A program made the translations under genes and the position numbers. From Amaurobius ferox (lineage: Eukaryota; Arthropoda; Arachnida; Araneae; Amaurobiidae), in assembly GCA_951213105.1 (NCBI GenBank), contig OX578138.1, positions 90,250,914 through 90,314,913 of the forward strand: a stretch of 64,000 nt of DNA, in the 5' to 3' direction. Below are positions 1-10,054 of this stretch, one piece after another. Below the pieces are notes generated by a model that made no database searches, was not told the DNA's origin, and saw only the letters and a list, made by a program, of their open reading frames with translations. Positions within the stretch are counted from its first letter, which is position 1, and each line of letters begins with the position of its first letter.

Positions 1-46
1 TGAATGTGAAATTGGCCCGCAGGTGCTAAAAGTTTGTGCACCCCTG
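1..46. mobile_element. End of a hAT-like non-autonomous element
   Basis: The window opens inside a short element that ends in GTGCACCCCTG. Read from the other strand this is CAGGGGTGCAC, the CAGGGGT-type terminus usual for hAT transposons and their MITEs. GTCTAAAT follows directly and would be the 8-bp target duplication, but the other end lies outside the window so this cannot be confirmed. No coding sequence is present. The call rests on the terminal motif alone. Confidence 0.45.
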
Positions 47-1221
47 GTCTAAATAGTATTTATTGCAAATTTGGTTGAGTTTGGCCCAACAGTTTTCCCT
101 CTATCGAGCTCTAACCATCTCTACTTTAATTATGGCCACCCAGTACTTTGTGAGTATTAAAAAGTATTCAGTTTTATACATTCATTGTGAGACACTATCA
201 CTCGGAAAAAACTTTTTGTCCAACTTCTGACTAACTACAGTTTTGTTGAATGTCATAAATTTAGATTGCCACACATAGCACAGTCAGAGGGAAAAGTTTC
301 GCGAATCGAGAGTTTTGTGGTTCTCCGTGTCATAATTCTTACACCGAAACTCAGCATTAAAGAAACATTCTAAATACATTGCCGAAAAAAAAACATAAAT
401 TGTAATTTTTCATGTCCATTCGATTCGAATACCATACATTCAACAGAAAGGAAAACTCTGTCTGCAAAATTTTATTTTTACTTTTCATGCCATTCAAACA
501 AGTTTGACACTTCAAAGACACTAATTATTTTATGTATAGAAAACAAAAGCAAATAACCTACTCCATAGCAAGAAGACTTGGTCGCGTCGGCCGATTAATT
601 TTATTTTACCTCCAAAATGTAAACAAAAAAAAATAAAATAAAATGAAATAAAATAAAAAGTTCATTATAATATTTGTTTTCTATCAGTATATAGCCCAAC
701 TTTTTATTTTATTTTGTCCACATTATATTTCATTCTGTTTTCATGCCTGTACATGTCATAAAATATATATGCACTAATCCGCTGAATGCACGACAGTGCT
801 GTAGACCACACGAAAATGCATGATTCTAGAAATTGCCCTTAGTGTCAAATAGAAAAGGCAATACTTAATTGGAGGAACCGCGATTTTTTTATTCAGATTT
901 TCTTGCTTTCTATGCCTTTTATTCAACAAGCCATCCAACACTTTCGCATGGAAAAATTTAAAATATGTAATTAAAATTGTTGATAAATAAAATGCTCAAA
1001 GTATTTTTGTTCATAAATATTTCCACGTAACGAAGAGTTATTAATCGAATTTCTGTATTTAACAATTTATTTAATATAACTTTGCACATATAATAAACAA
1101 AATATTGCTGCGAATGTGTAAAATGTCCTCACTGGAACCATTTTTTGAAAACCAGACGGAGAAAACACCCGTACACTCTCCTTTCTCATGACGTGAATCT
1201 AGGGTTGCCATATGCTTAAGT
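47..1221. other. AT-rich stretch with no gene seen
   Basis: No open frame with recognisable similarity. There is an A-rich simple run (AAAAT units) at about 624-660, followed by T-rich complementary runs near 695-720 that could fold back. Nothing else stands out. Confidence 0.5.
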
Positions 1222-1560
1222 TCGAAGAAATGTTGCTAGTTTTGGGGATTTATCACCAATCTGGCGACTTTCCGAAGGTTCGAAAAATGCCCCGAAATAA
1301 CCAGCATTCTACGAGATATGAGTTATTTCCTGAAAATTCTACGGAGAGTCTATAAAAGGAGTCATCCGTTAGGTGCAGAGCAGTTGATGAGATACTAACT
1401 ACGTGGAACTGTGACTTTCGTCAATGTTTTGAGAATAGTACCGGTTGTTTTGTGAAATTAGTGAAGCGCTTCAATGCTGTTTTACTGTATATTGTTTCTG
1501 TTTACGTTGTGCTTGTGAATAAACGTGTTAGTCATCCAGAAATTTGGACCAATTCTTGTA
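1222..1560 (+). promoter_or_regulatory. Possible solo LTR or pol II promoter unit
   Basis: A clean TATAAAAG at 1351-1358 is followed about 30 bp later by GTGCAGAGCAG, and an AATAAA signal lies at 1518-1523, 165 bp further on. TATA box, short transcribed leader and polyadenylation signal within 340 bp is the layout of an LTR (U3-R-U5). No gag or pol reading frame adjoins it and I could not find convincing TG...CA ends or a target duplication, so a solo or truncated LTR is only one reading. A host promoter is another. Confidence 0.3.
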
Positions 1561-2002
1561 TTTTGAGCGCACATCCCGATTCCAAAGGATACGCCATAAT
1601 AATATTTTTATATTTGGTAAATTCTCTATAACAAAAGTTTAGACACGGTTTTACGACATGGTTGGAATGTATATAAGAACTGGCATTGGAAATGTAATAA
1701 AAATTAAATAAAGACATTGGGATGTATATAAAAATTGAAAATTTCATTTAACCTTGTCAAATTCAATAACTATACAGATACTGCTTAATATTTATTTGCA
1801 GTTTTCTAAATAATGAATTGTATCCTTTTTAATAGTAGAATGTTTAAAACATTCATTTTAGGGCGCTTTTGAGGAGATATTTGCTTTGGAGCATTTGGGA
1901 GACTATTTATCTACAATCAATTTAAATTCATATTTACGAATACATCTCACTACGATATATCAAGAAAGCCTGGTGAGTTTCAAACGAAACTTGGTACAAA
2001 TA

Positions 2003-2181
2003 TTGCTGTCAGTGAATACAGGAAGCCTATTTATTTTAATCGAAATCGAATGTACGGAATATTGTTGTCAGTGAATATAGGAAGCCTATTTATTTTAATC
2101 GAAATCGAATGTACGGAATATTGTTGTCAGTGAATACAGGAAGCCAATTTATTTTAATCAAAATCGAATATACGGAAGACC
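2003..2181. repeat. 59-bp tandem repeat, 3 units, inside family-A copy
   Basis: The motif TGTCAGTGAATACAGGAAGC recurs at about 2008, 2067 and 2126, a 59-bp period. Each unit also carries TTTATTTTAATC and GAATGTACGGAA. Other family-A copies have this segment once (for example near 44575), so it is a local amplification within this copy. Confidence 0.8.
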
Positions 2182-2693
2182 CTAAAATTTTCGAATGAAG
2201 TTTCAAAAAGATCAGAAAAAATTTAAAAACATCAATATTGTTACGTAAATAATAATTTCTTATGCAAGTTTTCATTAGATAACAATTGGCAACAAATTAT
2301 AACCTCTCATGCTACCGTTCTCGAAATATTGCATGTTTTCATATAAATTTATTAAAAGAATCACATACAATTAAAACAAAGTATTAACTACTGTGAAATA
2401 TGCTCAATTTTCATATAATAATATGGGATAAATTTAATATCATTATCGTGGATCTATATCGTCCCATTTACGAGACAGGATACTTTGTGAAAGGAGTGTG
2501 AAAGGCCCAGACCATACAGCCAACCCAGGGGTTTACGGCAGTTTGATGTATGGCCGGGAGAAAATTTAGGATCGGAGACCGACTTCCACAGGCACCCACG
2601 AGCTGCCGGAGTATACCAGTCATTTATTGAAAATTAAGAAATAGGTTACAGAGTTACATGGTTGTAATGTACCACGTAGGGTACGGCAGCGAG

Positions 2694-2886
2694 ACACACA
2701 AGCACACAGCAAACTACAAAGAAGTTACAGGTCGTGTCACACTAGACACAGATAATCAAAAGTGCCGCGAAGGACACAGCAACAAGACGGACGAACAAAC
2801 TCACAGTCACATAGCAAACAACGAAAAGGTTACAAGGCGTGTCACATTTGACACAAACAATAAAATGTGCCACACAGGACACAGCT
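2694..2886 (+). repeat. 105-bp tandem duplication with open frame
   Basis: Two imperfect copies start at the GCAAAC motif at 2709 and 2814, period 105 bp. Because 105 is divisible by 3 the frame stays open across both (2658-2888, 76 residues), giving a 35-residue protein repeat with a paired RVT.DT core. I recognise no domain. Whether it is translated is unknown; it may be part of the 5' region of the inserted LINE derivative. Confidence 0.6.
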
Positions 2887-3043
2887 GAAGAAAGTAATGG
2901 TATTTACAGAGACGCATATACAGTGGGCGAGCATACCACAGTGATTTGGTAGGGGTAAGTAGAGTACAATTTGGTGAAGAAATGCTAAAACAAGTTACCT
3001 CCAATCCAGGGAGGGGTAATGCGTTGCATTACCCCTCCCTGCG

Positions 3044-3886
3044 TTGCATTACCCGTTGCGTAACATTTACACAGATGGCTCGAAGATCGACAATAATGTC
3101 GGCTTCGCCTTCTGTGTTTTCAAAGAAGACCTTTTGATTGAATCATTTTTATTTAAACTTGACAGCGAGAACACGGTTTTCCAGGCTGAATTGGCTGCCT
3201 TACGTGAAGCTTTTACTTGGGCTATTAAAAATAATAAAAAAGTCAATATTTATTCAGACAGCCTTTCAGCCATTTTGGCTCTTAATTCCCCTAATATTAA
3301 GTCAAAATTTCTTAATGATATCAAAACTAGCATCTTTCCTTTTAAATCCCTTTTTAACTTGAAATGGGTAAAGGCCCATGCTAACATTCGGGGCAATGAG
3401 GTTGCAGACGAAAAAGCCAAGCTCGCCACAACTGTTGGCTCCCCTACTATAGTTCCCTTCCCTTACTCTTTTTTAATAAACCATTGTAAATTACACCTTT
3501 TAAATCTTTGGCAATCTCTATTGAACGACTACATTTCCCCCCGTACCCATGATCTGGCCAGAATTTTAACATATCTACCCAAAGTTAACCAAAATTTTCA
3601 AATCTATAATAAATACCTTATCTACTTCCTTACCGGCCACGGCCCCTTTTTGGATTACCTCCATCATTTTAAGCACAAAAGAACTTCTTGCTGCTCTTGT
3701 GGCTCTTTTGGTGATGCGGACCATTATGTATTTTCCTGTCCGCACACCTCTACCCACCATTTAATTAAACCGTCCCCCTCTCTCTCTGCAGCCTGGTTCT
3801 CCAATGTTAGAAATAACCCGATACTCTTAAATAAATTAAAAAATTGTGTTCTCGTTGCAAGAGAAATATCAAATAGTGTTGCGTAA
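3044..3886 (+). pseudogene. LINE ORF2 C-terminus: RNase H domain plus CCHC tail
   Basis: An uninterrupted 280-residue frame carries the C-terminal part of a non-LTR retrotransposon polyprotein. RNase H (about residues 7-130) removes RNA from the RNA:DNA hybrid during target-primed reverse transcription. The acidic residues are in place: D in YTDGSK, E in FQAELAAL, D in IYSDSLSA and the final D in NEVADEKAK, preceded by WVKAH. The tail has the conserved ISPRTHD block and a Cys/His cluster CCSCGSFGDADHYVFSCP near residues 207-224. No RT precedes it: homology begins right at the RNase H start, after the repeated GCGTTGCATTACC junction, and there is no proper Met. The same domain at 53566-54395 is about half identical by eye, so this is a different LINE lineage. 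It is called a pseudogene because it is only a fragment of ORF2. Confidence 0.85.
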
Positions 3887-4194
3887 CTCGTCCGTGAGCG
3901 TCCTCCCTTCAAGCTTTTCCCCTCGATCAGTGGAGCTTTGCACTGTTCCCCCTTGTGTCTTTTGTACGCCTGATACTGCTGTAAATACTCTGGGTGAGCG
4001 TGCCACTCTTGGTATATACTCATTGGAGTTAATATAGCTTTAACTTTGAATAATAATTTAATTTGTACTACTTACACTTCCTTCCAACAGGATACTTTGT
4101 GTAATAATTTTATATTTTGAAGCCAAACAATTAGCCAATGGTCATTTATGTACTGTAAGAAATGTTCTTCTCTACATTTGCCTGTAACGTTTGT

Positions 4195-4255
4195 AGTTGA
4201 GACCCAGACCGTCCGACCTACCAGAAAGGTGTAAGGTACTGTTTGGACGGCCGGG
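4195..4255 (-). mobile_element. 61-bp 5'-truncated LINE/SINE 3' end with 12-bp TSD
   Basis: TGTAACGTTTGT occurs at 4183-4194 and 4256-4267. The 61 bp between, read on the minus strand, run from CCCGGCCGTCCAAACAG to GGTCGGACGGTCTGGGTCTC and match the 3' terminus of the LINE at 55.1-55.2 kb and the tail of the SINE-like element at 5220-5498. It is an extreme 5' truncation, evidence that this terminus is mobilised in trans. It lies inside a family-A copy. Confidence 0.8.
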
Positions 4256-4682
4256 TGTAACGTTTGTCCGTAAATGGGAAGACAGCATGTCGATAATGGC
4301 GACTTAGCGACGAATTTAGCAAATATCGTCGCCAACATAGCGAAGTGCCCTCGGGTTAACGGAAATATGGTTAAAATTACAAATATGACGCTAAATTAAC
4401 GGAAATTACGCCAAAATAATGAATCAAGTATTAAAATATTTTATAATATGGATTACATTGCTTGTTGCGGATACTATCACTATTGATAATTGTCAATATT
4501 GAGTTGTCTAAAATATAAGTGAAATGGCTACTTTGAAATAGTTTTACATGTTGAAAAACACCAAATGTACAATTCAACATTAAAAACATTGTACCGTAAA
4601 TCTTATACATAATTTTTTCACTCAGAAACAAAAAAAAAATCATGGCATTACATAAAGAAAGTCATGGACTGTCGACATCAGG

Positions 4683-5208
4683 GTTTTTATAACTCATATC
4701 GCAACTGGAAACTATAGATTAAACAGAATTTCTAACCAAAATGGGAAAACGAGTCATCGAATTAAGGGAATTTTAAGGGGAATCAAAAACATAATCATTT
4801 TTATAAATTTACAAATCAAAAGTAATATTAATTTAGGAAATGGAACATTTTTAATTAAGAATATTATAAAGAAAATTAACTTAGAAAATTAAAAAATTTC
4901 TAATTAACGAATAAATGAAAAAACAAATAAATATTATTTAAATATTGCCAAATTGAGAATATTGAGCCAGGGAAACATAAATGAAAATAAATTTCAAACC
5001 CCCAAATTACATATATTCTAAAGCAACCCAACATATCGCTTTATGAGAATAATTAATTTGATATTCTTGATTTAAAATATGAGCAGTTTTACATGGCGTG
5101 GGACATGTTTAATCATTTAAGGCATCTGATTCAAGTGTCTATTCCTTATAATTTGTAATTAAAAACAGCACTCGTTCATGATTTTTTTTTTCACTCTCAG
5201 TACTAGAA
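4683..5208. other. AT-rich stretch with no gene seen
   Basis: Very AT-rich, many A/T runs, no supported frame and no recognised repeat. Confidence 0.5.
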
Positions 5209-5219
5209 TGTCATAAACC

Positions 5220-5498
5220 GTCTTCTTCTTCGACCTAGATCGTCCGACATACCCGAAGGTGTAAGGCATGCGTTTGGACGGCCAGAAAGTGCCACCCGAT
5301 TTAAACATGAACCCAGTGGTGGAGGCATCCCTAGGGACCGTACCATCTATCACCCACCCCCAATTTCTCGTAAGAAATTTATATTTAACGTGCCAGTGCG
5401 CCGCATGAACATGGTGACAGTTTAGGAAGAGCCGAGAATAGAACTTGTGTCGTCCGAGTGCAATCCACGCGCGCTAACCACTTTGTTGTCCCACCTCT
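5220..5498 (-). mobile_element. SINE-like internally deleted LINE derivative, 279 bp
   Basis: On the minus strand the element starts near 5498 with a degenerate tRNA-like block containing GTGGTTAGCGCGCGTGGATT, runs through GTTCATGCGGCGCA, a GGTACGGTCCC block and CACTGGGTTCATGTTTAAA, then GGCCGTCCAAAC, and ends with GTCGGACGATCTAGG and a (GAA)n-like tail at 5220. The first ~170 bp align with the 5' region of the LINE at 48874-49085 and the last ~60 bp with the LINE's 3' end at 55105-55206. TGTCATAAACC (5209-5219) and TGTCATGAACC (5499-5509) are a plausible 11-bp target duplication with one mismatch. It has no coding capacity. It could be a LINE with its middle deleted, or a tRNA-headed SINE that parasitises the LINE and whose head the LINE also uses. 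Confidence 0.7.
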
Positions 5499-5689
5499 TG
5501 TCATGAACCTTAAAGTATTATCACATAGAATGGATCGACATGTGAAATAAACCGATCATTGTATTTTCTTCCATTTAAAGTATGTGTTTGAATTTAACAA
5601 CGAATTAGTAAAATTTAATGTCATTTCAGGATATCACTGCTTATATAGTGCCTCTTCCATCGTTTAACATCATCTTTATTACTTTCCTT

Positions 5690-5840
5690 TACCGTTTTTA
5701 CCGTCCATAACGCTTGGCGAGATTTTGGCGAAGAATTTGGCGGAATATCGCGAACTTGGCGACTATTTTAAACGTTGCCAAATTAACAAAAATCTTGCCA
5801 AATGGATAAAAATGACACTAAATCATTTTTATCATCGTTT
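5690..5840 (-). repeat. Family-A fragment
   Basis: It contains the diagnostic GTCCATAACGCTTGGCGAG and the GGCGACTATTTTAAACGTTG block of family A on the minus strand. Only the central palindrome-rich module is present. The open frame across it (5725-5976) is incidental. Confidence 0.7.
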
Positions 5841-5968
5841 ATTATGGCACCCTAAAAATGGCGATTCACCTACAGTAATAGACACAAAAACTGTATTACT
5901 CGTGGTTAAATATGTGCTCAATGGAAAAACAGTCAAAATTTCATTCCGATTTGCAGTAGACGTTTGTG

Positions 5969-6035
5969 CGTTGTAAAGATGTAATTCGTTGTAACGTTGT
6001 AACGTTGTAACGTTGTAAAGATGTAAAGATGTAAT
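5969..6035. repeat. Short tandem repeat of GTTGTAAC/GATGTAAA units
   Basis: Back-to-back 8-9 bp units (CGTTGTAA repeated, then AGATGTAA repeated) form a small cryptic minisatellite in otherwise plain sequence. Confidence 0.7.
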
Positions 6036-7689
6036 GACCTTGGGATGCAGTATATCCAGAAGTAGATTCACTCGATGTCAAATCATGTTGAGGGCGTATT
6101 TTGCTTCTTTATACTATCATGCTATAAACTGCCATTTCAGTTTATACACGTAAATTCCCTAAAAAATATGTATGGTGATCTATATTGTGATATTCTGCAT
6201 GTCATCTAACAAACGAATTTGGAACATTTCTGCAGTCCGCTATGAAGAGCAAAACACATTTTTTGCAAAAATCACATGTAAAGCAGAGTTTGTGTCTAGT
6301 ATTATATACTTAAAACACATATTGACAACTTAAAGTAGCTGCTTCAGTTTTATTTGTTCTTTTTTTCTTTACTTTCTAGTCCTACGTTTTGTTCAATTTT
6401 TTCAATCCTGTCAAACGAAACATCTGATTCACATATCCCTCAATTTTTCTGCCTCTTAAAGCAGCACTATATATAGACTTAGAACAAATTCGTTGGGCCC
6501 AATCAACAGCTTTATCTGAAGATAGACCTTGGGATAGGCCTTGGGTTGGGAGATTAAATTGTAATGTACATCTTGAAACTGGTATCTAGGATGGAAGAAA
6601 CCTCGTTACATAACAGGGATCTAGTATTCGATAGAAATTTTACCAATTGACAAAAGGGCACGCCGTTTGCGATAGATTCTCCATCTATATCGTACACTAT
6701 CCGTACTGATTTCATCAATTGTGAATATGCAAACACCGCGTGAGATCCACAGATTTCGCATTAATATAAAATTTGCACCTATTGAGACCCATAAAAATGA
6801 AAGGAATCCATCAGCTTCCTCAGTTTTGCCAATGCTGCTGTTGAGTTTAAAAACCTTGCTTTTGCGATTGCCATAAGATTTTTAATACTCTACAGTATAT
6901 GTGTGCGTGTGTTATAGTCAATAAAGTTGCCATTTGTCTACATAAAACGTAGTGTAGTTTTAATTAATTCAATACTGTCGTTTTCTTGCTATCAATCTGA
7001 CAGCCAGGACTTAATAATATTCGTTTGTTACTTTACCAACAGCTATTGTTGTACTTATAATATCACAAAACTGTAACTGGTCATTTCCAGTTCAATGTAT
7101 TATATGTGTCAAACAAAATTTTAGTAAGCTGCATGTAATCAAGTTTATCACTCAATGCGTTGTCATTTCTAGATCTGGGATTACTGTACATGAGTTCTGC
7201 ACTGTACTGTACTGATAGAATGTCCACCAACTTTTGTCGATGAATGCAATCATCAAACATGAAAATTATGTAACCTATTGCTTCGTTTTGTTTTGATTGA
7301 CTGCAGTAGCTTAAATAATATCTTATACTTCGAAACATGTTGAGTTTCATCATGCTGTATTAATCAATTACTTCAACCTTAATTTATACCATGTCATTTT
7401 AAAAATCACACTATTTTCCTTCTTTTAGTTTGTAGGTTTTAATGTTAATCGTAGTGTTGATTGTATTGTTTGACCACTAATGTTTTTGGCTGAAACACTA
7501 GTGGGAGAAATCAACAAATCATGTTCATCTATAATAATTCGAATGAGCCCATTTATAATTCATGACTATTGGAGCCTTTGACTAATTTGTAAGCATATAA
7601 TGCTCGTTTCAATCAATTTAATATTCATTCATATTATCTCTCATTCCTCGTGACTTTACAGCTGAACCCTCGTCAGCTAAATCTGGCTG
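6036..7689. other. AT-rich stretch with no supported gene
   Basis: Short frames exist on the minus strand at 6554-6736 and 7081-7353 (60 and 90 residues). Neither shows a domain, signal peptide or codon pattern I can defend. No repeat family from elsewhere in the window is recognisable here, so this is among the more unique parts of the window. Confidence 0.45.
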
Positions 7690-7835
7690 ATATCTTGTAT
7701 GGAATCAGCATATATTTCAATTAAGCGGTGAATGTTTTAAAATACTTAGAAGTATCATCATATCAGGTGTCATCATTGAGGTCTCATCTAATCAGCATAT
7801 ATGTCTATTAAGCGGTAAATGTTTAAAATATTGAA
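7690..7835. repeat. Imperfect direct duplication, ~91 bp period
   Basis: AATCAGCATATAT, TTAAGCGGT and AATGTTT recur in the same order at about 7702-7745 and 7792-7835. It is a diverged two-copy tandem repeat. Confidence 0.55.
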
Positions 7836-8074
7836 AGAAAACTAAGAGGCTCATCCTGAGAGGCTAATCTTGGAAGTTAATGGGTCAGTGGGGTCTATGG
7901 GGTCTCTGATTAAAATATCTCAGGATGCAGATTATTAATCTGAAGATTGTTAAACAACTGTATTGCCATGCAGTGAATTCCAACCTCCAGTCTTCAGGAA
8001 ATTGAATTTACTGATTAATAAATATTTCTTTAATGTATCTAGGACGATGCCAGATATTTATTTTAATGATAAAT

Positions 8075-8885
8075 TATGATTGGACGGTTTCACGTCACTC
8101 TAACTGGAGTAAAAGTGCTCGATAATTAAGCGAAGTGTTTTAGGCGTTTTCGATTAGTCCTGAGCAACTTCACTATCGTATTTGTAAATTTTCCAACATA
8201 TTAGATAGCCTGTTGACGTAGAAGTTTAGATCAAAATCTAGATGCCAGCTAGAATGAAAGTACTCGATTTTTAAGCAAATTGGTTTTGGGGTTTTTTATT
8301 AATCCTTCGAATCGTCAACCTTAATTAGAACATTTCAAAATACTAATTTTTCCATTGACCTATAAGTTAATTTGGATCAAATGGGACTAAAACTTAAGGA
8401 TCATGTAAAAGTGCTTGATAATTAAACAAAGTGGTTTTCAGCTATTTGATTATCCCTTCGAATCATGATTTCTAATTGGAACTTCAAACGTTAGACTTTT
8501 CCGTTGACCTAAAGATTAGCCAAACCGAAATCGGGATTCTGGCTAGAGTACAAGTGCTCGGTAATTAAGCAAAATGGCTTTGAAGTTTCCGATTATTCCT
8601 TCGATTCGTCATCTCTAATTATTCAAAATTTTCAAAATATTAGATTTGTCCGTTGACCTGGAAGATGAGACAGATCGAATAAGATCAAAACCTAGATTCT
8701 GGCTTGAGTGGAAGTCCTCGATCATTGTGGAAAGTAATTTTGAGTGGTCCCATTACCTCTTTGCACCGTCACCCCTAATTCGAAAATTGAAATTTTATAC
8801 TTTTTCCTCGGTCTCGAATTCGAGACAGATTGATTGACACTAAAACGAAGATTATAGCTGTAATAGTGCTCGATAATTTTGATAT
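8075..8885 (+). repeat. Diverged ~150-bp tandem array, about 5.5 units
   Basis: The anchor AAGTGCTCGATAATTAAGC or a close variant starts near 8111, 8257, 8407, 8551, 8711 and 8861, spacings of about 144-160 bp. Units also share CCTTCGAATCGTCA, TTAGATTTTTCCGTTGACCT and a GATCAAAATCTAGATTCTGGC block. Units are well diverged, so this is an old local satellite. The frame at 8646-8837 runs through repeat units and is not a gene. Confidence 0.8.
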
Positions 8886-9690
8886 ATCATCCAGACAGTC
8901 AGTTCAGTGCATATTATATAAATATAATGTTAATTTCATCATTCATTGTGCTAAAATAGTCACGGATTAAATTACGGAATTTATTTTTTTATCTTAGCCC
9001 CATAAAATATTCTTTTTAACATAACTTTCCATTAGTGACATCACAAGTGTGTTCAATGAATTTTATTCATTTCCTGAGTTAATTTTGAAGGCACATCAAC
9101 GTAATTGTTAATGTTTTTATAGGACAGATTGCAAGCAGAGCATTTTCCTTATGTAGGAGTCACTATGTTTTTCCTATAATAGAAAAACCTTAAAAATTTA
9201 TCTAGTAGGTTTATAACTTCATTATTTGCCCCATAAAATACGTGCTATATGCATTTTCATTTTCACCAGACACAGCACGGAGTTATTCCTTGACAGAATT
9301 TGTAAAACTAATATATTTACAATTTAATACATTCCTCATGTTTTTAGGAGTATTCTTTGTAAGTTTGGTTGAGTTTCAACTTATAGAAATGTCTCCAGAA
9401 GATCCAGAAGAGGTATATTTTAATTATGATCACTCTGTATATTGAGGGGGATAAAACGAAAACTTGATATTTGCATATGTAAGCCTTAACATCCCTGTGA
9501 ACGCTTACAACATAAAATATACTCGAAAAAATTATTATTATTTCTGATTTTATCACAATATTAAATTTTCATGTTTTATTCCATTTAGGTCACTTTAATA
9601 TTACCTCAGTTTCCTCCGTAACCCATATATGCCTGTTTCGTTCATATTAACTCCACGTTAAAGCTTACCACACGTGCCAAAATAAGAAAA
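8886..9690. other. AT-rich stretch with no gene seen
   Basis: Small frames on both strands near 9242-9556 overlap each other and show nothing recognisable. No repeat family is identified. Confidence 0.45.
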
Positions 9691-10000
9691 AAATGTTGGA
9701 ATTTTTCATCACGACCTGTCGTGCCATAATGAAAGATGACGTATGAGGAGGAGGCGTCAAGGCCTCACATCCATCACACTTTCGATTAATCTTGAGTATG
9801 GGGGTGGATCTCGGTTTAATCATCGCACCGTATTCTACGTCTTCATCACCCCTGGCAGGCTATAAGCGGCGTGCGCAAGGGGATGTTTTGCTCGAAGGGG
9901 GAATGTGAATATGAAGTGAAGTGGTGAGAAGTTAAAAATGTGTATAATAATAAAATATCTAACAATTGAGGCTTTACGCGTCTTTATTTACGCCTTCCAT
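9691..10000 (+). other. GC-richer island, possible solo LTR
   Basis: The segment starts near TGTTGGAATTTTTCATC and contains GGCTATAAGCGGCG (TATA-like, about 9860) and AATAAAATA (about 9948) downstream. Base composition is clearly higher in GC than the flanks. TG start, TATA-like box and polyadenylation signal suggest an LTR of the Bel/Pao or Gypsy kind, but I cannot define the right end or a target duplication, and no pol frame accompanies it. Confidence 0.25.
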
Positions 10001-10054
10001 TATACATTCTCATAATACATAAAATGTAATATTTCTATGTATGTGCGGAAATGC

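Larger units (their letters stand above)
2490..4086 (+). mobile_element. LINE-derived insertion, 1.6 kb, flanked by 15-bp TSD
   Basis: The 15-bp sequence ACAGGATACTTTGTG occurs at 2475-2489 and again at 4087-4101. The family-A host sequence is continuous across the two copies, so everything between is one insertion. Its 3' 1 kb is the RNase H and CCHC tail of an RNase H-bearing LINE plus about 200 bp of 3' UTR. Its 5' 0.55 kb is unrelated to RT and holds a CCCAGACC...GGCCGGGA segment (2507-2560), a tandem 105-bp repeat and a short GCGTTGCATTACC triplication at the junction with RNase H. Reverse transcriptase and endonuclease are absent. A target duplication of this length and the missing RT fit retrotransposition of a chimeric or internally deleted RNA. 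It differs in sequence from the LINE at 48.7-55.2 kb. Confidence 0.75.
1955..4682 (-). mobile_element. Family-A repeat, split by two LINE-derived insertions
   Basis: This is a diverged copy of the ~0.95-kb family-A repeat, on the minus strand (orientation: from the GATGTGGGCAGCACATGAC end to the hairpin end). Family-A blocks run 1955-2489, 4102-4194 and 4268-4682 and rejoin seamlessly once the insertions at 2490-4086 and 4195-4255 are removed. Recognisable consensus pieces are the GTGAATACAGGAAGCC block near 2130, the GTGGATCTA block near 2448 and the degenerate CGCCAA/TTGGCG block at 4290-4340, ending in AAAGTCATGG...GACATCAG near 4681. The hairpin end is not recognisable upstream of 1955. 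It has no coding capacity. Confidence 0.65.

Noticed and set aside
3575..4023. Minus-strand frames opposite the RNase H fragment
   Set aside because: Antisense of a clearly conserved RNase H/CCHC frame; no features of their own.
7081..7353. 90-residue minus-strand frame as a possible host gene or exon
   Set aside because: No domain, no splice-site pattern I can defend and no promoter; isolated in AT-rich sequence.
8075..8885. CRISPR-like spaced repeats
   Set aside because: The units are contiguous and diverged along their whole length, with no constant repeat/unique spacer pattern, and the DNA is eukaryotic.
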